Source: Flavobacteriales bacterium UBA7430 (lineage in GTDB: Bacteria; Bacteroidota; Bacteroidia; Flavobacteriales; UBA7430). From it: a stretch of DNA of 41,729 nt. The position numbers were made by a program, and so were the translations under genes. This document shows, piece by piece, positions 1-9,271 of the stretch. Where the stretch lies: NCBI GenBank assembly GCA_002478765.1, contig DLQO01000039.1, positions 46,019 to 87,747 on the forward strand, read 5' to 3'. Positions within the stretch are counted from its first letter, which is position 1, and each line of letters opens with the position of its first letter. The notes under the pieces were generated by a model. The model made no database searches, had not been told where the DNA came from, and saw only the letters and a list, made by a program, of their open reading frames with translations.

Positions 1-126
1 CCTTATTATTGGTCTTCCTCGGAGGACAGTAATACCAGCGCGTGGACCGTCTATTTCGATAGTGGTGGCACGTACTACTACTATAAGTTCAGTTCAAGCA
101 GGGTTCGTGTTATTCGCGCTTTTTAA
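1..126 (+). CDS. C-terminal fragment of an Lcl/DUF1566-type secreted protein (5' end outside window)
   Basis: Reading frame 1 is open from the first base to a TAA at 124-126, giving 41 residues. They begin PYYWSSSED and end with SSSRVRVIRAF. This matches the end of Lcl (DUF1566/FISUMP-like) domains, which typically finish with a 'YWSST...' strand and a closing 'RVRxVRAF' motif. Proteins of this group in Bacteroidota are usually exported and surface-associated, with no firmly assigned function. Only the last part of the domain is visible, so the N-terminus, any signal peptide and the full architecture are unknown. The frame and motif are seen directly; the family is inferred from a short stretch. 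Confidence 0.7.
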   Translation, partial: PYYWSSSEDSNTSAWTVYFDSGGTYYYYKFSSSRVRVIRAF

Positions 127-155
127 CGATTTACCCCTTTACCTATTTAAGGCAT

Positions 156-168
156 GCCGCGAAGCGGC
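156..168. repeat. Short GC-rich hairpin GCCGC-GAA-GCGGC
   Basis: A perfect 5-bp inverted repeat with a GAA loop lies between the stop codon at 126 and the terminator at 185-214. It has no T-run of its own, so it is not an intrinsic terminator. It may be a 3'-end stabilising or REP-like element. Confidence 0.4.
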
Positions 169-184
169 CGAATATAAAATAAAT

Positions 185-214
185 AAAAAGCCCTCGAAGA
201 TGCGGGGGCTTTTT
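185..214. terminator. Bidirectional intrinsic terminator
   Basis: The arm AAAAAGCCCTCG (185-196) pairs with CGGGGGCTTTTT (203-214) around a 6-nt loop, with one G.T wobble. The T-run on both strands suits the convergent pair: the Lcl-domain gene from the left and psd from the right. Confidence 0.85.
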
Positions 215-235
215 ATTTTATTACGTTGAAAATCT

Positions 236-889
236 TTAGCAGCTTGCGATGACCGTTTCGCCACCTCGAACGCTGTCATTGAGTTTGGTGTTGATCTTCG
301 CATCTAAGGGCAAGAACAGGTCGATTCGAGAACCAAATTTGATGAAGCCCATGTCTTCTCCTTGTTTCGCCCGATCGTCTTTTTTGGAGTACATCACAAT
401 ACGCCGTGCTACGGCACCTGCAATCTGTCGGAACAAAATAGGGCCGGTGGTTTCATTTTCCACCACCACAGTGGTTCGTTCATTTTCTATAGACGATTTC
501 GGATGCCATGCCACCAAGAATTTTCCGGGGTGGTATTTGGCGTATTTCACTTCGCCTGTGATGGGGTATCTGTTCACGTGTACGTTTAAGGGCGACATGA
601 AAATGGATACCTGAATTCTTTTGTCGTTGAAGTATTCGTGTTCGGCAACTTCTTCAATCACCACCACCTTGCCGTCGGCAGGGGCAATGATGTGATTGGC
701 GTTTTCTTGCGTGTTTCGTTTTGGATTTCTGAAAAATTGCAAGATCAAAACCAATAAAACGGCTGAAGCAAAAATCAACAAGTTGACCCAAATGTTAAAG
801 CCTACCGCCAAGTACCACACAGCCGTGTTGAGGGTTAGAAGTCCGATGAGGGTATTCCGTATGATGGCAAATCCTTCTTTGTGAAACAT
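236..889 (-). CDS. psd: Phosphatidylserine decarboxylase (short, self-processing type)
   Basis: This enzyme decarboxylates phosphatidylserine to phosphatidylethanolamine at the inner membrane. The 217-residue protein has two N-terminal hydrophobic segments (about 12-32 and 34-51), an APADGKVV motif (about 69-76), a central MSPLNVHVNR motif (about 98-107) and a C-terminal KFGSR motif. The G186-S187 bond is the expected self-cleavage site that leaves a pyruvoyl cofactor on the small subunit. The length fits the short class found in Bacteroidota rather than the roughly 320-residue E. coli form. It is the last gene of the minus-strand run from rsfS, 10 bp after cdsA. cdsA makes the CDP-diacylglycerol that feeds this pathway, so the pairing is metabolically coherent. 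It is followed by the terminator at 185-214. Confidence 0.93.
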   Translation of the reverse strand: MFHKEGFAIIRNTLIGLLTLNTAVWYLAVGFNIWVNLLIFASAVLLVLILQFFRNPKRNTQENANHIIAPADGKVVVIEEVAEHEYFNDKRIQVSIFMSPLNVHVNRYPITGEVKYAKYHPGKFLVAWHPKSSIENERTTVVVENETTGPILFRQIAGAVARRIVMYSKKDDRAKQGEDMGFIKFGSRIDLFLPLDAKINTKLNDSVRGGETVIASC

Positions 890-899
890 GTTGTTGTTG

Positions 900-1697
900 C
901 TAATTAAACAATGGGCTCAGCCGGTAAAAGTAAATGTAATATGCGGGCAGACAAAATAAGATGGAGTCAAATCGGTCTAAAATTCCTCCATGCCCCGGCA
1001 GTAGGGTACCCGAGTCTTTGAGTCCGGATGCGCGCTTGAGCATGGATTGAAACAAATCGCCTGCAGTACCTACAAACACGGTAAGTATGCCCAGGCCTAT
1101 TCCTTCTAATGATGACAACCCAAATCCGGTGATGGATAATAGATAACCGGTTCCAGCGGTTAGCACCACCGAGCCCCAAAAGCCTTCCCAGGTTTTTTTT
1201 GGGGAAAGCCGCTCGAACAATTTGTGTTTCCCAAACAGGCTTCCTGAAACAAAGGCCCAGGAGTCTGCAGCCCAAATGAGGATGAAAAGCCCCATGAGTA
1301 TTTTGGGTTCGTAATTAGAGCTTTCGGAAGCTACTGGAATTGCCAAGGCAAGGGGAATGAAAAGGTAAACCACAGCAAAAAGAGTAGTCCCTATTTGTTG
1401 CAGTGTGTTTTTTGATTTTTGATACAACTGCTTGATGAAATAAGCGAACATGCAGGCATACAAAACGAATTGGAATTCCGAGTAAACAAAGGATGCATAG
1501 GCCAAAAGACCTAAGGACAAGCTGGGCATTAGATCGAAGTCGAGCCCTTGCTTTTCTACGATTTTCTTGAGTTCCAAAGTTCCGAGTATGCCGACCCAAG
1601 CAAACAACAGACCGATAGCCATAGGGTGTAGGGTAACGGAAAGCATCAGAGAAACATATGCTGTGCCTGTGAGCAGGCGTTTGGTTAAATCGTTCAT
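900..1697 (-). CDS. cdsA: Phosphatidate cytidylyltransferase (CDP-diglyceride synthase)
   Basis: CdsA makes CDP-diacylglycerol from phosphatidic acid and CTP and is an integral inner-membrane enzyme. The 265-residue protein is hydrophobic throughout, with several transmembrane segments. It carries the family signature near the C-terminus (residues 218-244): S-M-L-K-R, then KDSG, then PGHGGILDRFD, including the metal-binding aspartates. The start overlaps the stop of the upstream LUD gene by 4 bp (ATGA at 1694-1697), which indicates translational coupling. The psd gene follows 10 bp later, so two steps of phospholipid synthesis are co-expressed. Confidence 0.95.
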   Translation of the reverse strand: MNDLTKRLLTGTAYVSLMLSVTLHPMAIGLLFAWVGILGTLELKKIVEKQGLDFDLMPSLSLGLLAYASFVYSEFQFVLYACMFAYFIKQLYQKSKNTLQQIGTTLFAVVYLFIPLALAIPVASESSNYEPKILMGLFILIWAADSWAFVSGSLFGKHKLFERLSPKKTWEGFWGSVVLTAGTGYLLSITGFGLSSLEGIGLGILTVFVGTAGDLFQSMLKRASGLKDSGTLLPGHGGILDRFDSILFCLPAYYIYFYRLSPLFN

Positions 1698-2323
1698 CGA
1701 TGTTCTTTGTAGTCCTCGATGAGGAAGATGTACAAATCTTTAGCCCGGTCGCTGTCGCTCATCGTTGTTATCGAATCCTTGGTGCGAATGGTCGTAACCA
1801 GGGACGGTCTTGATTTTCCGTATTTGTTTTGGATGCCACGAAGCCCCTCGCTGATGTTTTTTACAATTTGTGAGGTGTAGGCCACAATGATTAAGACTTC
1901 CGGTAAGTGTTCAATTTTCAAATTTCGGGTTTGTTCTCCAGAGACCATTACCGAACCGTTGAATGCGATTAAGAATTCGCAGTTGCTGATGCTCGAGTCG
2001 GCCTTTTGGTAATCCCCTTCAAAGGTTAGCTGTGTGGGCTGAAGCATTTCTTTGAGTTCGTCATTGCCGCAATAAGGCAGTTCCCAGTGATTCTCTTTGA
2101 GAAGATGCTTTAAGTGGGTGAAGAAGATTTGTTGGTCGTCGCAATAAAAGAATTTCCCTCCTCGGGAGGTAAATGTCTTTGCAAAAGTAACGTCAGCAGG
2201 GTCGTTTGGGTTGGGTGTAAACTTTTCCGCTTCTTCTTGTTCCTCCTTGTTAGATTCCTTTTTCGATTCAGCAAAGGAGGGTATTACTTTGTGTATAAAC
2301 TTATTGAACAGGTTTTTCTTCAT
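1694..2323 (-). CDS. LUD-domain (LutC/YkgG-like) protein
   Basis: The 209-residue protein has a charged N-terminal stretch (about 19-33, rich in K and E), then a LutC/YkgG-like domain with TFTSRGGKFFYC, SNCEFLIAFNGSVMVS and HLPEVLIIVAYTSQIV-like strands. It ends DLYIFLIEDYKEHR. LUD-domain proteins include subunits of lactate oxidation complexes, but the partners LutA and LutB are absent here. The placement between ftsH and cdsA suggests a different or housekeeping role. The start overlaps the 3' end of ftsH by 23 bp and the stop overlaps cdsA by 4 bp. Family membership is fairly secure; the function is not known. Confidence 0.78.
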   Translation of the reverse strand: MKKNLFNKFIHKVIPSFAESKKESNKEEQEEAEKFTPNPNDPADVTFAKTFTSRGGKFFYCDDQQIFFTHLKHLLKENHWELPYCGNDELKEMLQPTQLTFEGDYQKADSSISNCEFLIAFNGSVMVSGEQTRNLKIEHLPEVLIIVAYTSQIVKNISEGLRGIQNKYGKSRPSLVTTIRTKDSITTMSDSDRAKDLYIFLIEDYKEHR

Positions 2324-4370
2324 TCTCTTTTACGGGCTCGGAATCATCATCCTCAGCCAAAACTTTTTCGGTATCCGTACTGGGATTCAAAGTAACTTTT
2401 TCTTCTTTATCCCAAGGCCTTTTTCCAAATATTTTTTCCAAATCTTCTTTGAAAATGACTTCTTTGGTTAAAAGTTCTTGTGCTAATTTAGTTAAAGAAT
2501 CTTTATGTTGTTCCAATACTTCCAAAGCATTTGCATAGGCCTGCTCAGAGAGGGCCTTTACTTCCTCGTCGATGGTTCGAGCTGTTTGTTCGCTGTAGGG
2601 TTTGTTGAAGCCTGAGTTTTGGCCGGAAGAATCGTAATAGGAGATGTTTCCAATTTTATCACTCAAACCGTAAACGGTAACCATGGCTGTGGCCTGACGG
2701 GTTACTTTTTCTAGGTCGCTTAGGGCTCCGGTAGAAACCTTTCCAAAAATGATTTGTTCTGCTGCTCTCCCTCCTAAGGTGGCACACATTTCGTCCATCA
2801 TTTGCTCTTTGTTGGTGATCTGTCGTTCTTCCGGAAGGTACCAGGCGGCCCCTAAAGATTTACCTCTTGGAACGATGGTTACTTTTACCAGTGGAGCGGC
2901 GTGTTCTAGCATCCAGCTAACGGTTGCGTGTCCGGCCTCGTGGAAGGCAATCACTTCGCGTTCTTTCTTAGAAATGATTTTGTTTTTCTTTTCCAATCCT
3001 CCAATGATACGGTCTACTGCGTCTAAGAAGTCTTGCTTCTCGACGTGTTTCTTGTCTTGACGAGCCGCAATTAAGGCCGCTTCGTTACACATGTTCGCAA
3101 TGTCTGCTCCAGAAAACCCGGGTGTTTGTGAGGCTAGGAAATCAACGTCTAAATCTTTGTTCGTTTTTAAGGGCTTCAAATGCACACTAAAAATTTCTTT
3201 ACGCTCTGTGAGTTCGGGTAGGTCTACGTAAATTTGTCGGTCAAAGCGTCCTGCTCGTACCAGAGCTCGGTCCAAAATGTCTGCACGGTTGGTGGCTGCA
3301 ACTACAATAACGTGGTCGTTGGTCCCAAAACCATCCATTTCAGTAAGCAATTGGTTGAGCGTATTTTCACGCTCATCATTCGATCCGGTGACTTGGTTTT
3401 TACCACGCGCCCTTCCGATGGCATCAATCTCGTCGATGAAAATAATGGCGGGTGCTTTTTCTTTTGCTTTTTTGAATAAATCTCGAACACGAGAGGCTCC
3501 GACTCCGACAAACATTTCTACAAAATCAGAACCGGACAGAGAGAAGAAGGGTGCTTTGGCCTCTCCAGCAACGGCTTTTGCCAATAAGGTTTTACCTGTT
3601 CCTGGAGGTCCTACCAAAAGCGCTCCACGCGGAATTTTACCTCCGAGTTTGGTGTATTTGTCTGGGTTTTTTAGGAAGTTGACGATTTCTTGAACTTCCT
3701 CTTTGGCTCCTTCCAACCCTGCTACGTCGTTGAATGTTGTTTTTACGTCCGATTCATTGTCGAACAGTTTCGCTTGCGATTTTCCAATATTGAAAATTTG
3801 AGACCCGGCTCCACCGGATCCACCGCCACTCATTCGGCGCATGAAAAAGACCCAAACCAATATGAGGAATATAAAAGGCATCCATGCCCAAAAACTGTCC
3901 CAGATGCTGCTCTCGTTGTTGTAGAATACTTGAACATTTTCACTCTTGGTGAACTGGAATTCTTCTTGCGCTTCTTCTATTTTGGCTTCAAAGACTTCTG
4001 AGGTACCTATTTTAATGATGTAATGCGGTCCTTTGTTTAAACCTTCACCAAACACGGGCTTGCTAACAGCTTCATGCCTGCGCTCTGTTAGGGCAGACTC
4101 TTTGATGTAAATGTTTGCAATGCTTTTGTTTTGGATGATCTCAATACGATCTACATCTTTGTTCTTAAGGTACTCGTAGATGAGTGTTCGTCGATCCGTC
4201 TCTTGACTTGAGGAACTCAAATCGTTGGTGAACAACATGGAAATCATGAAAAAAGCAATGATCCCATAAATCCAGTATAAATTGAACCTTGGGGCTTCAT
4301 TTTTCTTTTTTTGCACCTTCTTTTTTCCTTTGTTGGGCGCCTTTTTCGTTGAAGTATTTTTCTTTGCCAT
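2301..4370 (-). CDS. ftsH: ATP-dependent zinc metalloprotease FtsH
   Basis: FtsH is a hexameric membrane-anchored AAA+ protease that degrades misassembled membrane proteins and some regulators. The 689-residue protein has a lysine-rich N-terminus, TM1 (about 33-48), a periplasmic domain, TM2 (about 161-177), Walker A GPPGTGKT (254-261), Walker B IIFIDEID (309-316), a second region of homology ending RAGRFDRQ, and the zinc site HEAGH (477-481). The C-terminal tail is long, acidic and Pro/Glu-rich, as is common in Bacteroidota. It follows rsfS with a single base between stop and start, and its last 23 bp overlap the LUD gene. Sequence, order and length all agree with the family. Confidence 0.98.
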   Translation of the reverse strand: MAKKNTSTKKAPNKGKKKVQKKKNEAPRFNLYWIYGIIAFFMISMLFTNDLSSSSQETDRRTLIYEYLKNKDVDRIEIIQNKSIANIYIKESALTERRHEAVSKPVFGEGLNKGPHYIIKIGTSEVFEAKIEEAQEEFQFTKSENVQVFYNNESSIWDSFWAWMPFIFLILVWVFFMRRMSGGGSGGAGSQIFNIGKSQAKLFDNESDVKTTFNDVAGLEGAKEEVQEIVNFLKNPDKYTKLGGKIPRGALLVGPPGTGKTLLAKAVAGEAKAPFFSLSGSDFVEMFVGVGASRVRDLFKKAKEKAPAIIFIDEIDAIGRARGKNQVTGSNDERENTLNQLLTEMDGFGTNDHVIVVAATNRADILDRALVRAGRFDRQIYVDLPELTERKEIFSVHLKPLKTNKDLDVDFLASQTPGFSGADIANMCNEAALIAARQDKKHVEKQDFLDAVDRIIGGLEKKNKIISKKEREVIAFHEAGHATVSWMLEHAAPLVKVTIVPRGKSLGAAWYLPEERQITNKEQMMDEMCATLGGRAAEQIIFGKVSTGALSDLEKVTRQATAMVTVYGLSDKIGNISYYDSSGQNSGFNKPYSEQTARTIDEEVKALSEQAYANALEVLEQHKDSLTKLAQELLTKEVIFKEDLEKIFGKRPWDKEEKVTLNPSTDTEKVLAEDDDSEPVKENEEKPVQ

Positions 4371-4371
4371 C

Positions 4372-4746
4372 TTAGTATGCTGCCTTTATTTCGGTTATAT
4401 CTGCATCTCCCCAAAGCTCTTCTAGAGCATAGAAGTCTCTAACAGGTGTTTGGAAGATGTGAGCGACTACATTAACGTAATCCATGAGAATCCATTCTGC
4501 GGAATCCGTTCCTTCTTTGTTCCAGGCTTTGTCACCCAGCGTTTCAAGAGTTTCTGTTTGAACGGAGTCGGCAATTGCATTTACTTGTGTGTTGGAGTTT
4601 GCATTGCTGATCACGAAGAAGTCACAAACGGCGTTGTCGATTTCTCTTAAATCGATGACCGTGATGTTTTCGGCTTTTTTTTCTTGCATGCCTTTGACAA
4701 TAACATCCACAAGAGCTTTAATTTTTAAGCTTTGATTTTCCTTCAT
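4372..4746 (-). CDS. rsfS: Ribosome silencing factor RsfS
   Basis: RsfS binds ribosomal protein uL14 on the 50S subunit and blocks subunit joining during nutrient limitation. The 124-residue protein shows the family core: ITVIDLREIDNAVCDFFVI (about 24-42), SNTQVNAIADSV, and the end motif MDYVNVVAHIF followed by RDFYALEELWGDA. The length is typical. It is the first gene of the minus-strand run into ftsH. A TAATTTTG promoter element lies 24 bp before the ATG. Confidence 0.95.
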   Translation of the reverse strand: MKENQSLKIKALVDVIVKGMQEKKAENITVIDLREIDNAVCDFFVISNANSNTQVNAIADSVQTETLETLGDKAWNKEGTDSAEWILMDYVNVVAHIFQTPVRDFYALEELWGDADITEIKAAY

Positions 4747-4769
4747 TCAGCTGTGACTAGTTTAGTTTG

Positions 4770-4777
4770 CAAAATTA
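4770..4777 (-). promoter_or_regulatory. -7 promoter element of the rsfS-ftsH operon
   Basis: On the minus strand this reads TAATTTTG followed by CA, matching the Bacteroidota housekeeping element TAnnTTTG. It lies 23 bp before the rsfS ATG. I found no clear TTG at the expected -33 distance. Confidence 0.55.
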
Positions 4778-4823
4778 ATGCTTTTAAACGGATTATAATT
4801 CTACTAAAGGTAGTAAATTACCC

Positions 4824-4831
4824 TAAGTTTG
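4824..4831 (+). promoter_or_regulatory. -7 promoter element of birA
   Basis: TAAGTTTG matches TAnnTTTG and lies 30 bp before the birA ATG. The -33 element is not clear. Together with 4770-4777 it makes a compact divergent promoter region of 115 bp. Confidence 0.5.
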
Positions 4832-4861
4832 ACTTTGCAAGGATCGTTGATTTGAGGAGCC

Positions 4862-5611
4862 ATGATGGAAACCCTATTTGTTGGTAAGAATACGTTTAAG
4901 TTTGAGGAGCTTCCCTCAACGAATGTTTGGTTGATGCGCCATTTGTTGGAGCAAAATTTATCCGAAGGAGCTCTGGTTCTTGCAAAACACCAAACCCAAG
5001 GTAAGGGTCAGCGTGGGTCTTCATGGGAAGCTGAAGCGTCTAAGTCGCTCACGTTTAGCATTTTGTTTAAGCCTCATTTTTTGAGTTTGGCACATGCTTT
5101 TGATTTAAGTTTGTGTGTGGCGCTTGCCTTACATGATTGTTTGAGCGAATTGCGTCCTGGCTTTTCAATCAAGTGGCCCAATGACATCTATTTCGAGGAT
5201 AAGAAAATTGCGGGTATTCTGATTGAAAATCAAATCAGTAAATCAACGTATCAGCATGCCGTTGTGGGTATTGGCCTGAATTTGAATCAAATTCATTTTG
5301 AGGGGCTTCCCAAAGCCATTTCTTTAAAACAAATCATCGGTATTGATTTTGCAGAGCAGCAAGTACTGGAGCGTATTTGTGAATGTTTGGAGGCGCGTTA
5401 CCTTGAACTTCGTTCGGGGAACTATGCCCAGATGAAAAAGAGCTACTTGTCTCACTTGTATTGGCTTCATGAAACACATGAGTTTGATTTTGGTGGTCGT
5501 GTTCGCGAGGGCATGATTACGGATGTTTTGAGAGACGGCTCCCTGCAAATAGCCTTTGGGGTGGCGGAAATCCAAACGTTTGAGGTCAAAGAAATTACTT
5601 TTGTGAAGTAA
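4862..5611 (+). CDS. birA: Biotin--[acetyl-CoA-carboxylase] ligase
   Basis: The enzyme activates biotin as biotinyl-AMP and attaches it to the lysine of biotin carboxyl carrier proteins. The 249-residue protein has the catalytic domain only, with no N-terminal DNA-binding domain, so it should not act as the biotin repressor. Visible motifs are LPSTN (about 17-21), the biotinyl-AMP loop QGKGQRGSSW (about 45-54), KWPND, and KKIAGILIEN. A short C-terminal SH3-like part follows (about 203-249). It diverges from rsfS and converges on the sulfhydrylase gene. The ATG at 4862 is directly followed by a second ATG at 4865, and either could be used. Confidence 0.93.
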   Translation: MMETLFVGKNTFKFEELPSTNVWLMRHLLEQNLSEGALVLAKHQTQGKGQRGSSWEAEASKSLTFSILFKPHFLSLAHAFDLSLCVALALHDCLSELRPGFSIKWPNDIYFEDKKIAGILIENQISKSTYQHAVVGIGLNLNQIHFEGLPKAISLKQIIGIDFAEQQVLERICECLEARYLELRSGNYAQMKKSYLSHLYWLHETHEFDFGGRVREGMITDVLRDGSLQIAFGVAEIQTFEVKEITFVK

Positions 5612-5654
5612 GCTTTTCCGATAAACCGTTTTTTACATTTTGAACGTATCGCGC

Positions 5655-5692
5655 AAAAAAAATAGGAAGCTCTCTTGCGAGAACTTCCTATT
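5655..5692 (-). terminator. Intrinsic terminator of the sulfhydrylase gene
   Basis: A long inverted repeat runs from 5661 to 5692: AATAGGAAG pairs with CTTCCTATT, then a one-base mismatch, then TCTC pairs with GAGA around a TTGC loop. The A-run at 5655-5662 gives a T-run on the minus strand just after the hairpin. It may also slow transcripts leaving birA. Confidence 0.85.
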
Positions 5693-5712
5693 CCTATGGT
5701 TTTTGAATCGAT

Positions 5713-7044
<1,332 letters not shown>

Positions 7045-7047
7045 TCA

Positions 7048-7055
7048 CAAATTTA
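7048..7055 (-). promoter_or_regulatory. -7 promoter element of metY
   Basis: On the minus strand this reads TAAATTTG, an exact TAnnTTTG match 36 bp before the ATG. The -33 element is weak. The rest of 7056-7191 shows nothing else I can support. Confidence 0.5.
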
Positions 7056-7191
7056 GGCATAATATCATAAATGCCACACGATTTTAAGGCAATCTTGTTT
7101 TGGAGTAGAAATGGGATGGAAAATAAATCTAGGAACAACTGCTTGTCATTCTAAAATGTAGCGCATTGATCCTGAGTAATAAGTTCTGGAA

Positions 7192-8019
7192 CTATTGTTT
7201 GATGAGCTTTTGGGTTTTCATTCCGGTGGTGGTGGTAATTTCAGATAGATACATACCCTTTGCCATGTTATCAGACTTAATCGTAACCGAATTTTGATTC
7301 GGATGGGTTTGGTGCATTAGTTTTCCCTGAAGGTCGTAAATAGCAACCGAAGTAATCGTTGATTCCGAATTTATATTCCATTCGGAATGGGTAGGGTTCG
7401 GGAAAAGGTTGAAGGACTCCGAATTGTTTTCATCCAGCCCAAGTTCTATTATATCCCAGGAGGTTTGAAGTATGTTGTCGAAGTAAAACGTGGAAAACTC
7501 AGATCCGTCTCCTGTGTTTCCGAAATCAAACATAAGTACGAGGTGGTCAAAAGATGTGGCACTTTGCGGGTAGGTGAATCGCAACAATTCCCATTCATTG
7601 GTTTTGGTGGTGAATTGGTGATTACTCTCAGAAAAGCCGTTGTTTGCATAATTAACGTCTTCCAGTTTGAGTAATACATCCGTTCCTATGGGTGCTGTTG
7701 TATATATCTTGAATGAAATCACATCATATTGAGAAAAATCAAAGGGTTTATTCAAGGGGATGCGACTGCCTGCCCATGTTGTCCCCCCATCTCTTATGAT
7801 TTTACCCACTGAGGGACTTTGGTTGAGGCCCTCTTTGTTTGGGTTATCTACCACTTCTCCGGCTCCCCCGTCAAAGCCTGGTGCATTTGCTTCATTTGTT
7901 CCTCCAGTGAATTTGATTTCTTCCTTTTCAAAATAGATGGGAAGCTCTTGAGAAAAAGCTACCGATGCTGTCATCATAAATAAAGCAAAACATACTAGTT
8001 TTTGAGTGAAGGTAATCAT
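7192..8019 (-). CDS. Secreted T9SS protein with one carbohydrate-binding-like module
   Basis: The 275-residue protein starts with a signal peptide (about 1-23, ending VAFSQ). It then has a beta-rich module (about 25-190) with TTWAGSRIPL, KIYTTAPIGTDVLLKLED and STFYFDNI, and ends with a Por secretion (type A) sorting domain (about 202-275: FNLFPNPT ... YDLQGKLM ... KGMYLSEI ... QKLIKQ). The module closely resembles the first module of the protein encoded at 8124-9191. Similar modules occur in secreted glycan-degrading proteins of marine Flavobacteriia, so glycan binding is likely but not shown. Export through T9SS and anchoring at the cell surface follow from the sorting domain. No catalytic residues are evident. 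Confidence 0.75.
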   Translation of the reverse strand: MITFTQKLVCFALFMMTASVAFSQELPIYFEKEEIKFTGGTNEANAPGFDGGAGEVVDNPNKEGLNQSPSVGKIIRDGGTTWAGSRIPLNKPFDFSQYDVISFKIYTTAPIGTDVLLKLEDVNYANNGFSESNHQFTTKTNEWELLRFTYPQSATSFDHLVLMFDFGNTGDGSEFSTFYFDNILQTSWDIIELGLDENNSESFNLFPNPTHSEWNINSESTITSVAIYDLQGKLMHQTHPNQNSVTIKSDNMAKGMYLSEITTTTGMKTQKLIKQ

Positions 8020-8047
8020 TGAGGGGGCGGGTTAAGATTATCGTTAA

Positions 8048-8078
8048 CAAATATAGGCATTTGTTTGCATTTGTCCAA
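8048..8078 (-). promoter_or_regulatory. Promoter of the 275-residue T9SS protein
   Basis: On the minus strand TTG (8076-8078) is followed after 20 bp by TATATTTG (8048-8055), 28 bp before the ATG. Between them lies the direct repeat GCATTTGT-tt-GCATTTGT (plus strand 8057-8074), spaced by one helical turn, which could be a regulator site. Confidence 0.6.
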
Positions 8079-8123
8079 TTGTAAGAATGCAGAGTGATGC
8101 GCTAACTAATTTGGCGCAATCAA

Positions 8124-9191
8124 CTAGTTTACAAATGTAACGTCATCAAAATAATAGGTTCCCTGGTTGCCATCTCTTCCGTAATTAAAAAACAGGGATG
8201 CTTTGTTAAATGTGGAACCGTTCGCAAGACCAACTTCCAATGATTGTGTTCCTGTTCTTTCATTGGAAAAGTCAAACGACATAAGTTGCCAGCCGCGGGA
8301 GTTGGTGTTCGTTACGGTTTCGCAATTTTGAGTGGCATTGTTTGAGTTTTCAACCTTCAGCATCACAGGAATACCTGCACGTTCAGCCCAAACTCTTACC
8401 GTCATGATGCTGTTTGATGTTGTTAATGGGATGTTGTTTACAAATCCGTCTTCAGTACCGATTGTGGTTCCCGCCCAAGAAGCAGCTCCTCGCGGTTTAA
8501 CAACCTTAATAACTTTGTTGTTTTCATCTTCGGGATCGTTTACCAGAGAAGATTCATTTCCCCCAAAATCTGTCGTGGTATAATCGAAACGACTTTCATC
8601 AAAGGTTACAGGTAGGTCAATTTGAAACTGAATTTTTTTAGCCACGTGTCTGATGTCGTCAAAGTAGAACGTAGAGTTTTCAGAGCCATCGCCAACACGA
8701 TCTCGATCAAACATGAAAACAATTTCGTTGTAATCTGGTGGCGTGCCAGAAAAATCCCAGGTGAGGGTATGCCAGGTGCCTGAAGCTCGTGTGAAAACGT
8801 CTTCTTGTTCAGAGGGTCCGGATCCGTTTTCTAGTTTCAGTGTTAACTTTGTACCTACAGGAGCGGTGGTGTATATTTTCATGGTGATGCACTTCAAGGC
8901 CTCGAAATTCAATTTGTTTTCGAGAGTCATTTTACTCCCAGCCCAGGCGTCATTGTCTTCCAAAAGAGTTCCAGTTCCTCGAACAATTTTAGCCACTTTT
9001 GAACTTAGGTTTGTTGACATGGCTCGTGGGTTGTCTACGATGGTTCCGGTTCCACCATCGTCATAATCTACAAGAGACACGTTGCCATTCTCAAAATTGA
9101 TCGAGAGGTTTTGAGCGACGCTTGAAGTCGTCATGAAAAATAGGCACAAGATGGTAAGGGTATTGATCGACTGAATTCTGATTCTTTTCAT
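8124..9191 (-). CDS. Secreted protein with two tandem carbohydrate-binding-like modules
   Basis: The 355-residue protein has a signal peptide (about 1-26, ending SSVAQ) and two modules of about 160 residues. Module A (about 28-184) shows NDAWAGSKMTL, KIYTTAPVGTKLTLKLEN and STFYFDDI. Module B (about 190-355) shows LPVTFDE, DFGGNESSLV, ASWAGTTIG, MTVRVWAERAGIPVMLKVEN and TYYFDDVTFVN. Module B resembles a module repeatedly found in laminarin-related secreted proteins of Flavobacteriia. No T9SS sorting domain and no lipobox are visible, unlike its neighbour, so the protein may be periplasmic or released by another route. No catalytic domain is present. It is expressed from its own promoter and sits upstream of the single-module protein. 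Confidence 0.72.
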   Translation of the reverse strand: MKRIRIQSINTLTILCLFFMTTSSVAQNLSINFENGNVSLVDYDDGGTGTIVDNPRAMSTNLSSKVAKIVRGTGTLLEDNDAWAGSKMTLENKLNFEALKCITMKIYTTAPVGTKLTLKLENGSGPSEQEDVFTRASGTWHTLTWDFSGTPPDYNEIVFMFDRDRVGDGSENSTFYFDDIRHVAKKIQFQIDLPVTFDESRFDYTTTDFGGNESSLVNDPEDENNKVIKVVKPRGAASWAGTTIGTEDGFVNNIPLTTSNSIMTVRVWAERAGIPVMLKVENSNNATQNCETVTNTNSRGWQLMSFDFSNERTGTQSLEVGLANGSTFNKASLFFNYGRDGNQGTYYFDDVTFVN

Positions 9192-9213
9192 TTTTTCTCG
9201 AAAGGGGTTGATA

Positions 9214-9243
9214 CAAATTTAGTCATATATATTTGATATCAAA
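9214..9243 (-). promoter_or_regulatory. Promoter of the two-module secreted protein
   Basis: On the minus strand TTTG (9240-9243) is separated by 18 bp from TAAATTTG (9214-9221), close to the Bacteroidota consensus of TTTG, about 19 bp, TAnnTTTG. The element is 22 bp before the ATG. The upstream half overlaps a perfect palindrome (9230-9245). Confidence 0.7.
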
Positions 9244-9245
9244 TA
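9230..9245. promoter_or_regulatory. 16-bp perfect palindrome over the -33 region, candidate operator
   Basis: TATTTGATATCAAATA is its own reverse complement. It covers the -33 TTTG of the promoter at 9214-9243, which is where a repressor would block transcription. The binding protein is unknown. Confidence 0.5.
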
Positions 9246-9271
9246 GTGGGGAAAGTTAATTGGTTTGACCG

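Noticed and set aside
249..614. 121-residue open frame antisense to psd
   Set aside because: It lies wholly inside the well-supported psd gene, and its translation resembles no family I know. It is a shadow frame.
3277..3693. 138-residue open frame antisense to ftsH
   Set aside because: It is fully covered by the AAA+ domain of ftsH, and has low-complexity composition without motifs.
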